Source: Flavobacterium psychrophilum
GTDB lineage: Bacteria > Bacteroidota > Bacteroidia > Flavobacteriales > Flavobacteriaceae
Reading direction: 5' to 3'
DNA: 8,973 bases
Assembly: GCA_022730285.1 (NCBI GenBank)
Contig: DZCQ01000001.1
Span: 135,084-144,056, forward strand
Under the pieces are notes generated by a model. It was not told the DNA's origin, did not search any database, and worked only from the letters and a program-made list of their open reading frames with translations. A program made the position numbers and the translations under genes. Positions 1 to 6,265 of the stretch are shown here, one piece after another (positions within the stretch are counted from its first letter, which is position 1; each line of letters opens with the position of its first letter).

Positions 1-662
1 GTTGCTGCTGTAATTTCTCCTTTTTTGGTATTAGATTGCATCATAAAATAATATCCTATACCAAAAATGCCTAAGATAGCTACAAAAATCAGTATTGGTT
101 TTAAATAGGATTTTCCTTTGCTTTCTTCTGAAGATTCTGTTTTTTCTATTTCTATATTTTGTTCATTATTAGCTTCCGTATTATTTGCAAGCTCCTTTAA
201 ATTAGCATCTCTAAATTCTATAATTGTACCTCTATCCATTCTGTTTTCTGAAAGATAAGCAAGTATTAAGAGTGCAGAAATGCCAAGAATAAAACTTGTA
301 GATTCTTTCCTTATAAAAGTTTTATCAGAAATTTTTTTTGAAACAATATCTAAATTTGTACCAAATAAAGCAGATAAAAATTCGTTAGCAATTTCCCTGT
401 TTTCTTGACTATCTACATAACAGTTAAAGATAGTAAACAAAATTTTTTCTGATTTTTTATCTAGCTTTTTTGTTAGCTCAAAAGTTTTATCTAATATTTC
501 ATGTTTATCAGATTTACTAATTAACGCATCCATAATAGTATTAACTACAATATCACTTGTTTTTGTAATGCCACTAGTAAATTCGTCTAAGTGCTTGCTG
601 ATTTTAGAAACTCTTTCAGGTGTGTAATAACTTTTTATATGTTCAGTTGGAATATGTGTCAT
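1..662 (-). CDS. DUF937-like membrane protein, C-terminus cut by window edge
   Basis: Reading the minus strand from an ATG at 662-660 gives 220 codons with no stop before the left edge, so the gene is partial. The first 140 residues are helical and carry features I associate with the DUF937 family: an N-terminal YYTPERVSKISKHLDEFTSG segment, a middle SALFGTNLDIVS segment, and an ESTSFILGISALLILAYLS stretch that is hydrophobic at 123-138. Next comes a Glu/Asn-rich polar linker (about 150-185) and one strong transmembrane segment (189-207, PILIFVAILGIFGIGYYFM). The sequence after it is therefore probably periplasmic. In Bacteroidota, proteins of this layout often end in an OmpA-like peptidoglycan-binding domain, but that part lies outside the window and is only inferred. 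There is no N-terminal signal peptide, so the DUF937-like part would be cytoplasmic. The molecular function is unknown. The family call rests on recalled patterns. Confidence 0.6.
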   Translation of the reverse strand, partial: MTHIPTEHIKSYYTPERVSKISKHLDEFTSGITKTSDIVVNTIMDALISKSDKHEILDKTFELTKKLDKKSEKILFTIFNCYVDSQENREIANEFLSALFGTNLDIVSKKISDKTFIRKESTSFILGISALLILAYLSENRMDRGTIIEFRDANLKELANNTEANNEQNIEIEKTESSEESKGKSYLKPILIFVAILGIFGIGYYFMMQSNTKKGEITAA

Positions 663-733
663 TGCTTTTCATTGATAACTAATTATTTATAAATATAATT
701 TGTGTTTTTTGTCTTTAAAAAATTTAGCTTGTA

Positions 734-741
734 CAAAAGTA
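734..741 (-). promoter_or_regulatory. Candidate -7 element for the DUF937-like gene
   Basis: On the minus strand these bases read TACTTTTG, a full match to the Bacteroidota -7 consensus TAnnTTTG. Transcription would begin near 730, leaving about 68 bases before the ATG at 662. No good TTG/TTTG -33 element lies at the normal 19-20 base spacing, so support is moderate. Confidence 0.4.
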
Positions 742-742
742 C

Positions 743-750
743 TACTTTTA
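743..750 (+). promoter_or_regulatory. Weak candidate -7 element for hutI
   Basis: TACTTTTA matches the TAnnTTTG consensus at 7 of 8 positions and would start transcription about 25-30 bases before the hutI ATG at 783. The -33 region is poor. The element is the mirror partner of the minus-strand element at 734-741: the two share the arms AAAAGT and ACTTTT around a three-base centre. Confidence 0.3.
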
Positions 751-782
751 TCAAAAAAATAATAATAATAAAGCGAATTTAT

Positions 783-2021
783 ATGACAACCTTACTTATT
801 AATATAAAAGAATTACTCCAAATTAGAAGTGCCTCAGATTCATACGTGCAAGGAAAAGAGATGCAAGTATTGCCAAAACTCGAAAATGCCTTTTTGCTAA
901 TGCAAGATGATTGTATAGTTGCGTTTGGTGAAATGAGAAATTGTCCTACCGAAAAAATGGATTTAGTAATTGATGTCTTTGGAAAAACAGTTTTGCCAAC
1001 TTGGTGCGATAGCCATACACATATTGTTTATGCAGGCAATAGAGAGCAGGAATTTGTAGATAGAATTAATGGATTAAACTATGAAGAAATTGCAACCAGA
1101 GGAGGAGGGATTTTAAATTCTGCCAAAAAGCTAAATAGCACTTCTTTTGAAGATATTTATATCCAATCAGAAAAAAGATTGCAAGAAGTAATGCGTTTAG
1201 GTACAGGTGCTATCGAAATAAAATCAGGTTACGGTTTAACAGTAGATGGTGAAATAAAAATGTTAAATGTGGCAAAAAAACTACAAGATAATTATCCAAT
1301 AACTATAAAAAAAACATTTCTAGGGGCACATGCTTTTCCTGCTATTTATAAAAACAATCATCAAGATTATATTCAATTGATTATCAAAGAAATGTTGCCT
1401 AAAATTGCAAAAGATAATCTAGCAGATTTTGTAGATGTTTTTCTAGAAACTGGTTATTTTAGCACGAAAGAAACCCATGAAATACTACTTGCTGCAAAAG
1501 AATATGGTTTAGTGCCTAAAATACATGTTAACCAATTTACTGCAATTAACGGAATAAAAACGGGTGTAGATTTACAAGCACTTTCTGTAGATCATCTCGA
1601 GATTATCACAGATGAGGATATCGCAATTTTAAAAAAATCGACCACTATGCCAGTAGCATTACCAAGCTGTTCTTTTTTTATAGAAATCCCATACACTCCT
1701 GCACGAAAAATTATAGATTCAGGATTGCCATTAGCACTTGCTACAGATTATAACCCAGGAACAACTCCATCTGGAAATATGAATTTTGTGCTTTCACTTG
1801 CATGTATCAAAATGAAAATGACTCCAGAAGAAGCTATTAATGCTGCTACAATTAATGGAGCCTATGCAATGGGACTCCATACCTCTCATGGTAGCATAAC
1901 CGTTGGGAAAAAAGCAAATATAATTGTTACAAAAGCATTAAACTCTTACTATGAACTGCCTTATGCTTTTGGGACAAATTTAATAGACAAAGTTTTTATA
2001 GATGGTAAGATTATTATTTAA
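783..2021 (+). CDS. hutI: Imidazolonepropionase (histidine degradation)
   Basis: This cytoplasmic amidohydrolase-superfamily enzyme hydrolyses 4-imidazolone-5-propanoate to N-formimidoyl-L-glutamate, the third step of the Hut histidine degradation pathway. The 412-residue product has normal length for the family. Visible landmarks are the metal-binding HTH (H78 and H80) in CDSHTHIVYAGNREQEF, RGGGI (106-110), GAIEIKSGYGLT (142-153), GAHAFP (181-186), the third metal histidine H248 in KIHVNQF, VDHLEI (269-274) and the metal aspartate D322 in ALATDYNPGTTPSGN. I chose the ATG at 783 because the in-frame extension back to 702 adds 27 Phe/Lys/Ile-rich residues with no family counterpart. No other hut gene is visible in the window. 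It is divergent from the DUF937-like gene and converges, with an 8-base overlap, on the coiled-coil gene downstream. Confidence 0.96.
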   Translation: MTTLLINIKELLQIRSASDSYVQGKEMQVLPKLENAFLLMQDDCIVAFGEMRNCPTEKMDLVIDVFGKTVLPTWCDSHTHIVYAGNREQEFVDRINGLNYEEIATRGGGILNSAKKLNSTSFEDIYIQSEKRLQEVMRLGTGAIEIKSGYGLTVDGEIKMLNVAKKLQDNYPITIKKTFLGAHAFPAIYKNNHQDYIQLIIKEMLPKIAKDNLADFVDVFLETGYFSTKETHEILLAAKEYGLVPKIHVNQFTAINGIKTGVDLQALSVDHLEIITDEDIAILKKSTTMPVALPSCSFFIEIPYTPARKIIDSGLPLALATDYNPGTTPSGNMNFVLSLACIKMKMTPEEAINAATINGAYAMGLHTSHGSITVGKKANIIVTKALNSYYELPYAFGTNLIDKVFIDGKIII

Positions 2022-2880
2022 GCACGAAACTTGTTTTTAAAACAGGTTCCGTTTTGTCAAAAATAGTTACAATATATTTTCCAACCTTAGAGTTTGGAAT
2101 TTTTATATCTGCACTTACATCTATATTTTCTCTATCATATTTAAATCTAGAGGAGTAACTGTAATCTAAAATTATAGGGCCAAATTTTTTAGAAAGTTTT
2201 TCGCCAATTACCACATCATTTTCGTCCATAATTTGTACAAAATATTCTTTCACAATTGGAGAAGTTAATTTTGTACCTATTATTGTGAATTTTATGGCAA
2301 GAATATTTACTTTAACAGCTTTGTCAGTTGCAATTGCCCCGCCAGAAAGTCCTTGTTTTAAAGTCTCAACTTTTAAATTCACAAAAGATACTTTATTACT
2401 TTTTCGTATCATTTTGTTCATATCAGTATTCTGAACTTCTAGCTTTTCGTTTTTGCTAGCAGCCATTTCAAGAGCATATTTAGTGCTATCTTGTGACATT
2501 TTTAAAGCATCATATTTTTCCACAAGCTGTAGTTTTTCCTTTTTTAGGATAGTAACTTGTTTGCGAAGTCTTAGTACTTCTGCCTTAAATCTGTCTAACT
2601 CTTTTAATGAAATTTCAGATGCCTTTACTTCTTCAATTAAATTGCTTAATTTTTGTTTTTCTACAATAAGCTCTTCTTTAATAGAAGTATTTTCGTTAAT
2701 TGCAATATCCAACGAATCTTGCGATTTTGCTAAATCGGTTAGAATATTTTTCTTCTGTAAATTTAATTGTTGGTTTTCATATCCATAATACATAGCAATT
2801 CCCCCAATAATGACTGCTAATAATATGGCAATTAGTGTTTTACTGTTTTTTTTAGGATGTTTTTCTTTGTCTAAAGCCAT
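2014..2880 (-). CDS. Membrane-anchored coiled-coil protein, function unknown
   Basis: The 288-residue product (from the ATG at 2880-2878) has a short basic N-terminus (KEKHPKKNSK), one transmembrane segment at about 15-33 (TLIAILLAVIIGGIAMYYG), a long Lys/Glu/Leu-rich coiled coil at about 37-160, and a C-terminal region (about 165-288) with alternating hydrophobic residues that suggests a beta-rich domain, including VNILAIKFTIIGTKL and KYIVTIFDKTEP. Lysines before the membrane segment suggest an N-in topology with the coiled coil and C-domain in the periplasm. I do not recognise a named family. Similar flavobacterial proteins are sometimes labelled as chromosome-partitioning proteins, but there is no ParA Walker motif here, so I would not use that label. 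In-frame ATGs at 2925 and 2916 would add up to 15 basic residues; the 2880 start gives the cleaner anchor. The 3' end overlaps hutI by 8 bases. Confidence 0.85.
   Translation of the reverse strand: MALDKEKHPKKNSKTLIAILLAVIIGGIAMYYGYENQQLNLQKKNILTDLAKSQDSLDIAINENTSIKEELIVEKQKLSNLIEEVKASEISLKELDRFKAEVLRLRKQVTILKKEKLQLVEKYDALKMSQDSTKYALEMAASKNEKLEVQNTDMNKMIRKSNKVSFVNLKVETLKQGLSGGAIATDKAVKVNILAIKFTIIGTKLTSPIVKEYFVQIMDENDVVIGEKLSKKFGPIILDYSYSSRFKYDRENIDVSADIKIPNSKVGKYIVTIFDKTEPVLKTSFVLK
2025..2055 (+). terminator. Candidate hutI terminator inside the convergent gene
   Basis: Four bases after the hutI stop lies a near-perfect inverted repeat, AACTTGTTTT (2028-2037) and AAAACAGGTT (2039-2048). It has one G-T wobble, an outer CG/CG pair across a single mismatch, and a short GTTTTG tract on its 3' side. 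The stem is AT-rich and the T run is only four bases, so it is a modest intrinsic terminator. It lies within the last codons of the minus-strand coiled-coil gene. Confidence 0.4.
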
Positions 2881-2936
2881 AATAATAAATAGTTTTGTTT
2901 GTTTTTTTAATGACATCTTTAACAATAAAGAGTTCT

Positions 2937-3119
2937 TTATTTTGGAGTTATAATTTTATAGTTCAAAAAATATTTCTCGTTTAATGTGAATTCAATTTCA
3001 TCAAATAATTCCAAAAGTAAAACTCCACTATTTTTTAATCTAATATAGTTAATGTAATACTTTATATAATTTAATGTTGCTGTTAATAATAGCTTATAAT
3101 CAAAACTTTGCAAAAATAG
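2937..3119 (-). other. Open frame without ATG upstream of the coiled-coil gene
   Basis: The minus strand is open for about 60 codons here, from a TAA at 3128-3126 to a TAA at 2939-2937, which is long for such AT-rich DNA. Its C-terminal half reads plausibly as protein (SGVLLLELFDEIEFTLNEKY, with Gly/Glu/Asp codons beginning in G), but there is no ATG or GTG; the only early start is a TTG at 3113-3111. That TTG overlaps a promoter-like box. It may be a gene remnant, a small gene with an unusual start, or chance. It ends 11 bases before the furthest upstream start of the coiled-coil gene. Confidence 0.2.
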
Positions 3120-3141
3120 TTTTTTTTACGTCAAATAGCAA
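3111..3141 (-). promoter_or_regulatory. Candidate promoter for the coiled-coil gene
   Basis: On the minus strand a TTG (3141-3139) is followed after 20 bases by TATTTTTG (3118-3111), matching the Bacteroidota -33/-7 arrangement. It would start transcription near 3107, about 225 bases upstream of the ATG at 2880. A second -7 match, TACTTTTG, lies at 3019-3012 but has no visible -33 partner. Confidence 0.45.
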
Positions 3142-3270
3142 TGTTATCTTCTTTTTTTATACAAAAAAAACAAAAAGCATAAAAATATATCAAACAGTAT
3201 TGTATTTTTTTTGTAATAAACTATCTTTGCAACCTAATTAAGTAATATATAATGATTAAGATAACATTGC
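3138..3270. repeat. Perfect 13-bp inverted repeat spanning the thrS start
   Basis: GCAATGTTATCTT at 3138-3150 is the exact reverse complement of AAGATAACATTGC at 3258-3270, which covers thrS codons 3 to 7. The arms are 107 bases apart, and the predicted thrS promoter lies between them. In the same interval TTTTTTT (3152-3158) and an A run (3163-3170) form a small AT-only hairpin. The pairing could hide the thrS initiation region only in a transcript that begins upstream of 3138. Confidence 0.55.
3200..3229 (+). promoter_or_regulatory. Promoter of the thrS-infC-rpmI-rplT operon
   Basis: A TTG at 3200-3202 is followed after 19 bases by TATCTTTG at 3222-3229, a full match to the Bacteroidota -7 consensus TAnnTTTG at normal spacing. 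Transcription should begin near 3233-3236, leaving a leader of about 17-20 bases before the thrS ATG at 3252. That is too short for a T-box or tRNA-like leader. Confidence 0.7.
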
Positions 3271-5198
3271 CAGACGGTTCAATTAAAGAATTTGATAGTG
3301 GAGTTACGCCAATGGAAGTAGCTCTGAGTATTAGCGAAGGATTAGCTAGGAATGTAATTTCGGCTTCTTTTAACAATACAATTATCGAAACCACAACGTC
3401 TATCTTGCAAAACGGTTCTCTTACCTTATATACTTGGAATGACTTAGAGGGCAAAAAAGCATTTTGGCATTCCACATCTCACGTATTGGCACAGGTTCTA
3501 GAAGAAAAATTTAAGGGTATTAAATTAACACTAGGGCCTGCTATTGACAATGGTTTTTATTATGATGTAGATTTCGGGGATAATAAAATTGTAGAGGCTG
3601 ACTTTAAGGAAATTGAAAATAGAATACTCGAAATTGCTAAAGAGAAACATGCATTTAAGTTACGTTCTGTTTCTAAATCAGATGCACTAGAAATCTATAA
3701 AGATAACGAATATAAAACAGAGCTAATTGAAAATTTAGAAGACGGAACTATCACTTTTTGTGATCATTCTACCTTTTTCGATTTATGTCGTGGTGGACAC
3801 ATACCTAATACGGGCATTATAAAAGCGGTTAAAATTATGAGTGTGGCAGGTGCTTACTGGCGTGGAGACGAAAAAAATAAGCAGCTTACCCGTGTATATG
3901 GAACTTCTTTCCCTAAACAAAAAGATCTTACAGATTATTTAGAATTGCTTGAAGAGGCAAAACGTAGAGATCATAGGAAACTTGGTAAGGAATTAGAACT
4001 ATTTGCTTTTTCGCAGAAAGTGGGACAAGGTTTGCCATTATGGTTGCCAAAAGGAGCTGCACTAAGAGAACGTTTAGAGCAATTCTTAAAAAAAGCGCAG
4101 AAAAAAGCAGGTTATCAGCAAGTTATCACTCCGCACATAGGGCAAAAAGAGCTGTATGTAACTTCCGGTCATTATGCAAAATATGGAGCGGATAGTTTTC
4201 AGCCAATACATACACCAGCAATAGGAGAGGAGTTCTTGTTAAAACCAATGAACTGTCCACACCATTGCGAGATATATAATGCAAAACCTTGGTCTTACAA
4301 AGATTTACCTATACGTTATGCAGAATTTGGTACTGTATATAGATACGAACAGAGCGGAGAACTACACGGTTTAACTAGAGTAAGAGGATTTACACAAGAT
4401 GATGCACATATATTTTGTACGCCAGATCAGTTAGATTTAGAATTTAAAAAAGTAATAGATTTAGTATTATACGTATTTGGTTCTTTAGGTTTTGAAAATT
4501 TTACAGCTCAAATTTCTTTGCGTGATAAAGAAAATAGAGATAAATACATCGGCACTGATGCAAATTGGGAAAAAGCAGAAACTGCCATTATAAATGCAGC
4601 AAAAGATAAAGGACTAAAAACCGTTGTCGAATATGGTGAAGCAGCATTTTATGGACCTAAATTAGACTTTATGGTAAAAGATGCATTAGGTAGAAGCTGG
4701 CAATTAGGAACTATACAAGTAGATTATAACCTTCCAGAACGATTTGAGCTCACCTATAAAGGAGCAGATGATAAATTGCATACACCAATCATGATTCATA
4801 GAGCTCCATTTGGATCCATGGAACGATTTATTGCTATTTTGCTAGAACATACAGCAGGTAATTTTCCGCTTTGGCTAATGCCAGACCAAGCCATAATACT
4901 ATGTTTGAGCGAAAAATATGAAATTTATGCAAAAAAAGTTTTAAATCTCCTAGAAAATCACGAAATTCGCACGCTAATTGATAATCGAAACGAATCGATA
5001 GGTAGGAAAATTAGAGATGCAGAGATGCAAAAAATCCCATTTATGCTGATTATAGGCGAAGAAGAACAAATAAACAACACTGTTTCTGTTCGTCGTCATG
5101 GACAAGAAGGAAAAGGAAATAATACGGTTACAATAGAACAATTTGCAGATATTGTAAACGATGAAATACACAAAACGTTAAAAACATTTGAAGTTTAA
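3252..5198 (+). CDS. thrS: Threonyl-tRNA synthetase
   Basis: This class II aminoacyl-tRNA synthetase charges tRNA-Thr and edits mischarged Ser-tRNA-Thr in the cytoplasm. The product is 648 residues, against 642 in E. coli. In order it has a TGS domain (1-61); an editing domain with its four expected residues, H73 and H77 in HSTSH and C179 and H183 in CRGGH; the class II catalytic core (about 245-540); and an anticodon-binding domain (about 545-645). The core shows the three zinc ligands C335 (MNCPHHC), H386 (DDAH) and H516 (MIHRAPFGS). Motif 2 is around [17 protein letters not shown] (363-380) and motif 3 is GSMERF with R525. It is the first gene of a classic translation operon; infC begins about 38 bases after its stop. 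The ATG at 3252 opens directly into the TGS domain. Confidence 0.98.
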   Translation: MIKITLPDGSIKEFDSGVTPMEVALSISEGLARNVISASFNNTIIETTTSILQNGSLTLYTWNDLEGKKAFWHSTSHVLAQVLEEKFKGIKLTLGPAIDNGFYYDVDFGDNKIVEADFKEIENRILEIAKEKHAFKLRSVSKSDALEIYKDNEYKTELIENLEDGTITFCDHSTFFDLCRGGHIPNTGIIKAVKIMSVAGAYWRGDEKNKQLTRVYGTSFPKQKDLTDYLELLEEAKRRDHRKLGKELELFAFSQKVGQGLPLWLPKGAALRERLEQFLKKAQKKAGYQQVITPHIGQKELYVTSGHYAKYGADSFQPIHTPAIGEEFLLKPMNCPHHCEIYNAKPWSYKDLPIRYAEFGTVYRYEQSGELHGLTRVRGFTQDDAHIFCTPDQLDLEFKKVIDLVLYVFGSLGFENFTAQISLRDKENRDKYIGTDANWEKAETAIINAAKDKGLKTVVEYGEAAFYGPKLDFMVKDALGRSWQLGTIQVDYNLPERFELTYKGADDKLHTPIMIHRAPFGSMERFIAILLEHTAGNFPLWLMPDQAIILCLSEKYEIYAKKVLNLLENHEIRTLIDNRNESIGRKIRDAEMQKIPFMLIIGEEEQINNTVSVRRHGQEGKGNNTVTIEQFADIVNDEIHKTLKTFEV

Positions 5199-5202
5199 TC
5201 AT

Positions 5203-5220
5203 TTTGTCTAACAGGACAAG
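5203..5220 (+). other. Small hairpin between thrS and infC
   Basis: TTTGTC (5203-5208) can pair with GACAAG (5215-5220), including one wobble pair, around the six-base loop TAACAG. There is no T run after it, so it is not a terminator. It lies 16 bases before the proposed infC start and could affect initiation or mRNA stability; a stem this short could also be chance. Confidence 0.25.
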
Positions 5221-5236
5221 TTAAAAATTAATAGCC

Positions 5237-5791
5237 ATAGCAATTAGAAACAGTAGAGGTTATCAACCTCGAGTAGAAAAAAAAGACGAACATAGAATAA
5301 ACAATTTTATTCGTGTTCCCGAAGTACGTTTGGTAGGGGAAAATATAGAGCCAGGTGTTGTTAAAACATCTGAAGCATTAAAACTCGCTGATCAATTAGA
5401 GCTTGATTTGGTTGAAATTTCTCCAAATGCAGAACCACCTGTGTGTAAAATAATGGACTATAAAAAGTTTGTTTACATGCAAAAAAAGAGAGAGAAAGAA
5501 CTGAAAGCAAAATCTACTCAAATTGTAGTAAAAGAAATTAGATTTGGACCTCAAACAGATGAACATGATTATGAATTTAAAAGAAAAAATGCCGAAAAAT
5601 TCCTTAAAGAAGGATCTAAACTAAAAGCATTTGTGTTTTTTAAAGGAAGATCTATTATTTATAAAGATCAAGGACAAATACTTTTATTAAGATTAGCACA
5701 AGATCTAGAAGACTACGGAAAAGTAGAAGCTTTACCAGTGCTAGAGGGCAAGCGTATGATAATGTTTATTGCTCCAAAAAAGAAGAAATAA
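5237..5791 (+). CDS. infC: Translation initiation factor IF-3, non-ATG start
   Basis: IF3 binds the 30S subunit, blocks premature joining with 50S and checks the start codon. Reading the frame upstream of the first conventional start (TTG at 5330) reveals conserved N-terminal sequence: [20 protein letters not shown], followed by [20 protein letters not shown]. The TTG would remove the RVPEVRL strand of the IF3 N-domain. Back to the in-frame TAA at 5222 there is no ATG, GTG or TTG, only ATA (5231, 5237, 5297) and ATT (5243, 5309). I place the start at the ATA at 5237, giving 184 residues (E. coli 180); ATT at 5243 is the alternative. The N-domain covers about 20-88, a lysine-rich linker follows, and the C-domain begins near [15 protein letters not shown] (97-111). 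Start-codon discrimination by IF3 is the known basis for autoregulation at such starts in E. coli. Confidence 0.93.
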   Translation: MAIRNSRGYQPRVEKKDEHRINNFIRVPEVRLVGENIEPGVVKTSEALKLADQLELDLVEISPNAEPPVCKIMDYKKFVYMQKKREKELKAKSTQIVVKEIRFGPQTDEHDYEFKRKNAEKFLKEGSKLKAFVFFKGRSIIYKDQGQILLLRLAQDLEDYGKVEALPVLEGKRMIMFIAPKKKK

Positions 5792-5795
5792 ATGT

Positions 5796-5857
5796 GTCAT
5801 AAAGTCGTAATATCCAAAAGCCTTAACATTAGACTCTATGATTTTTGACTTTAAGAC
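5796..5857. repeat. GTCATAAAGTC-type repeats in the infC-rpmI spacer
   Basis: GTCATAAAGTC at 5796-5806 faces GACTTTAAGAC at 5847-5857, an inverted copy with one mismatch, across a 40-base interval. The first unit occurs exactly again at 6117-6127 in the next spacer, on the other side of rpmI. Paired, they would form an 11-bp stem with one mismatch, with no T run after it, so it does not look like a terminator. Confidence 0.6.
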
Positions 5858-5899
5858 CAAACAATAGTAAGTAAGAATAAATTTTAAAAAATAGGAAAA

Positions 5900-6097
5900 A
5901 TGCCTAAAATGAAAACCAAATCTAGTGCCAAAAAACGCTTTAAAGTGACTGGCTCTGGAAAAATTAAAAGAAAGCACGCTTTTAAAAGTCATATTTTGAC
6001 TAAAAAGTCTAAAAAGCGTAAGTTAGCATTGACACACTCAGCGCTAGTACATTCAACAGATATGAAAAGTATCAAAGAACAATTAAGAATTATCTAA
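5900..6097 (+). CDS. rpmI: Large-subunit ribosomal protein L35 (bL35)
   Basis: This 65-residue, strongly basic protein matches the L35 family in length and pattern: [20 protein letters not shown] at the N-terminus, then [22 protein letters not shown], and a C-terminal tail containing [11 protein letters not shown]. It is a 50S subunit component that binds 23S rRNA. Its position between infC and rplT is the conserved bacterial order. The start is fixed by the invariant MPKMKT. AGGA at 5893-5896 lies only three bases before the ATG, too close for a good Shine-Dalgarno site, and the leader is A-rich. Both flanking spacers (108 and 168 bases) contain related 11-bp repeats, which is unusual inside a ribosomal protein operon. 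Confidence 0.97.
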   Translation: MPKMKTKSSAKKRFKVTGSGKIKRKHAFKSHILTKKSKKRKLALTHSALVHSTDMKSIKEQLRII

Positions 6098-6100
6098 TAT

Positions 6101-6159
6101 GTCTTAAAGTTAAAAAGTCATAAAGTCTTTCTAGACATTTGACTTTTAGACATTTTGAC
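6101..6159. repeat. Nested palindrome built from GTCATAAAGTC-type units
   Basis: Four bases after rpmI a cluster of related 11-bp units begins: GTCTTAAAGTT (6101-6111), GTCATAAAGTC (6117-6127), then inverted units GACTTTTAGAC (6141-6151) and GACATTTTGAC (6149-6159). Nested pairing is possible: GTCT/AGAC (6101-6104 with 6148-6151), AAAAGTCA/TGACTTTT (6113-6120 with 6140-6147) and GTCT/AGAC (6125-6128 with 6133-6136, TTCT loop). It could be a processing or stability hairpin in the mRNA or a small dispersed repeat. Confidence 0.6.
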
Positions 6160-6173
6160 TAATAGAATTCTTT

Positions 6174-6200
6174 AGGTTAAAATTCAATTTTAAATAACCT
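6174..6200 (+). other. AT-rich hairpin before the rplT leader element
   Basis: AGGTTA (6174-6179) is the exact reverse complement of TAACCT (6195-6200). The interval between holds AAATT and AATTT, which could lengthen the stem with a bulge. Its 3' arm touches the start of the GC-rich element before rplT, so it could be an upstream helix or an alternative fold of that element. Confidence 0.35.
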
Positions 6201-6250
6201 TGGAGTACGGCCTTAAGTTCCCTTGATTAAATTCGGGACGCCTGCTACAA
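6198..6250 (+). promoter_or_regulatory. Candidate L20 autoregulatory leader of rplT
   Basis: Between repeat-rich AT DNA and rplT lies a patch that is 51% G+C over 6198-6246 (25 of 49 bases). It can fold as one unit: AGTA(c)GGC (6204-6211) pairs with GCCTGCT (6240-6246) through seven pairs, one a wobble, with one bulged C. Inside, TCCC (6219-6222) pairs with GGGA (6235-6238) across a 12-base loop, leaving a large asymmetric internal loop on the 5' side. The element ends 19 bases before the rplT ATG. L20 represses its own operon through mRNA structures that mimic its 23S rRNA site in E. coli and Bacillus, so position and compactness suggest an equivalent here. The function is inferred; I did not identify an rRNA match. 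Confidence 0.45.
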
Positions 6251-6265
6251 AAAAACAAGAAAATT

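Noticed and set aside
702..782. Upstream in-frame extension of hutI to 702
   Set aside because: The 27 extra residues are Phe/Lys/Ile-rich translations of AT-rich spacer, overlap the likely promoter, and the family length fits the ATG at 783.
2453..2788. Plus-strand frame opposite the coiled-coil gene
   Set aside because: It lies wholly antisense to the repetitive coiled-coil codons; its Ser/Phe-rich translation is a by-product of them.
3120..3251. T-box or tRNA-like leader for thrS
   Set aside because: No T-box sequence or specifier-loop structure is visible, and the predicted transcript leader is under 25 bases.
5330..5791. TTG at 5330 as the infC start
   Set aside because: It removes the conserved RVPEVRL strand and about 31 residues that match the family; the frame is open and conserved upstream.
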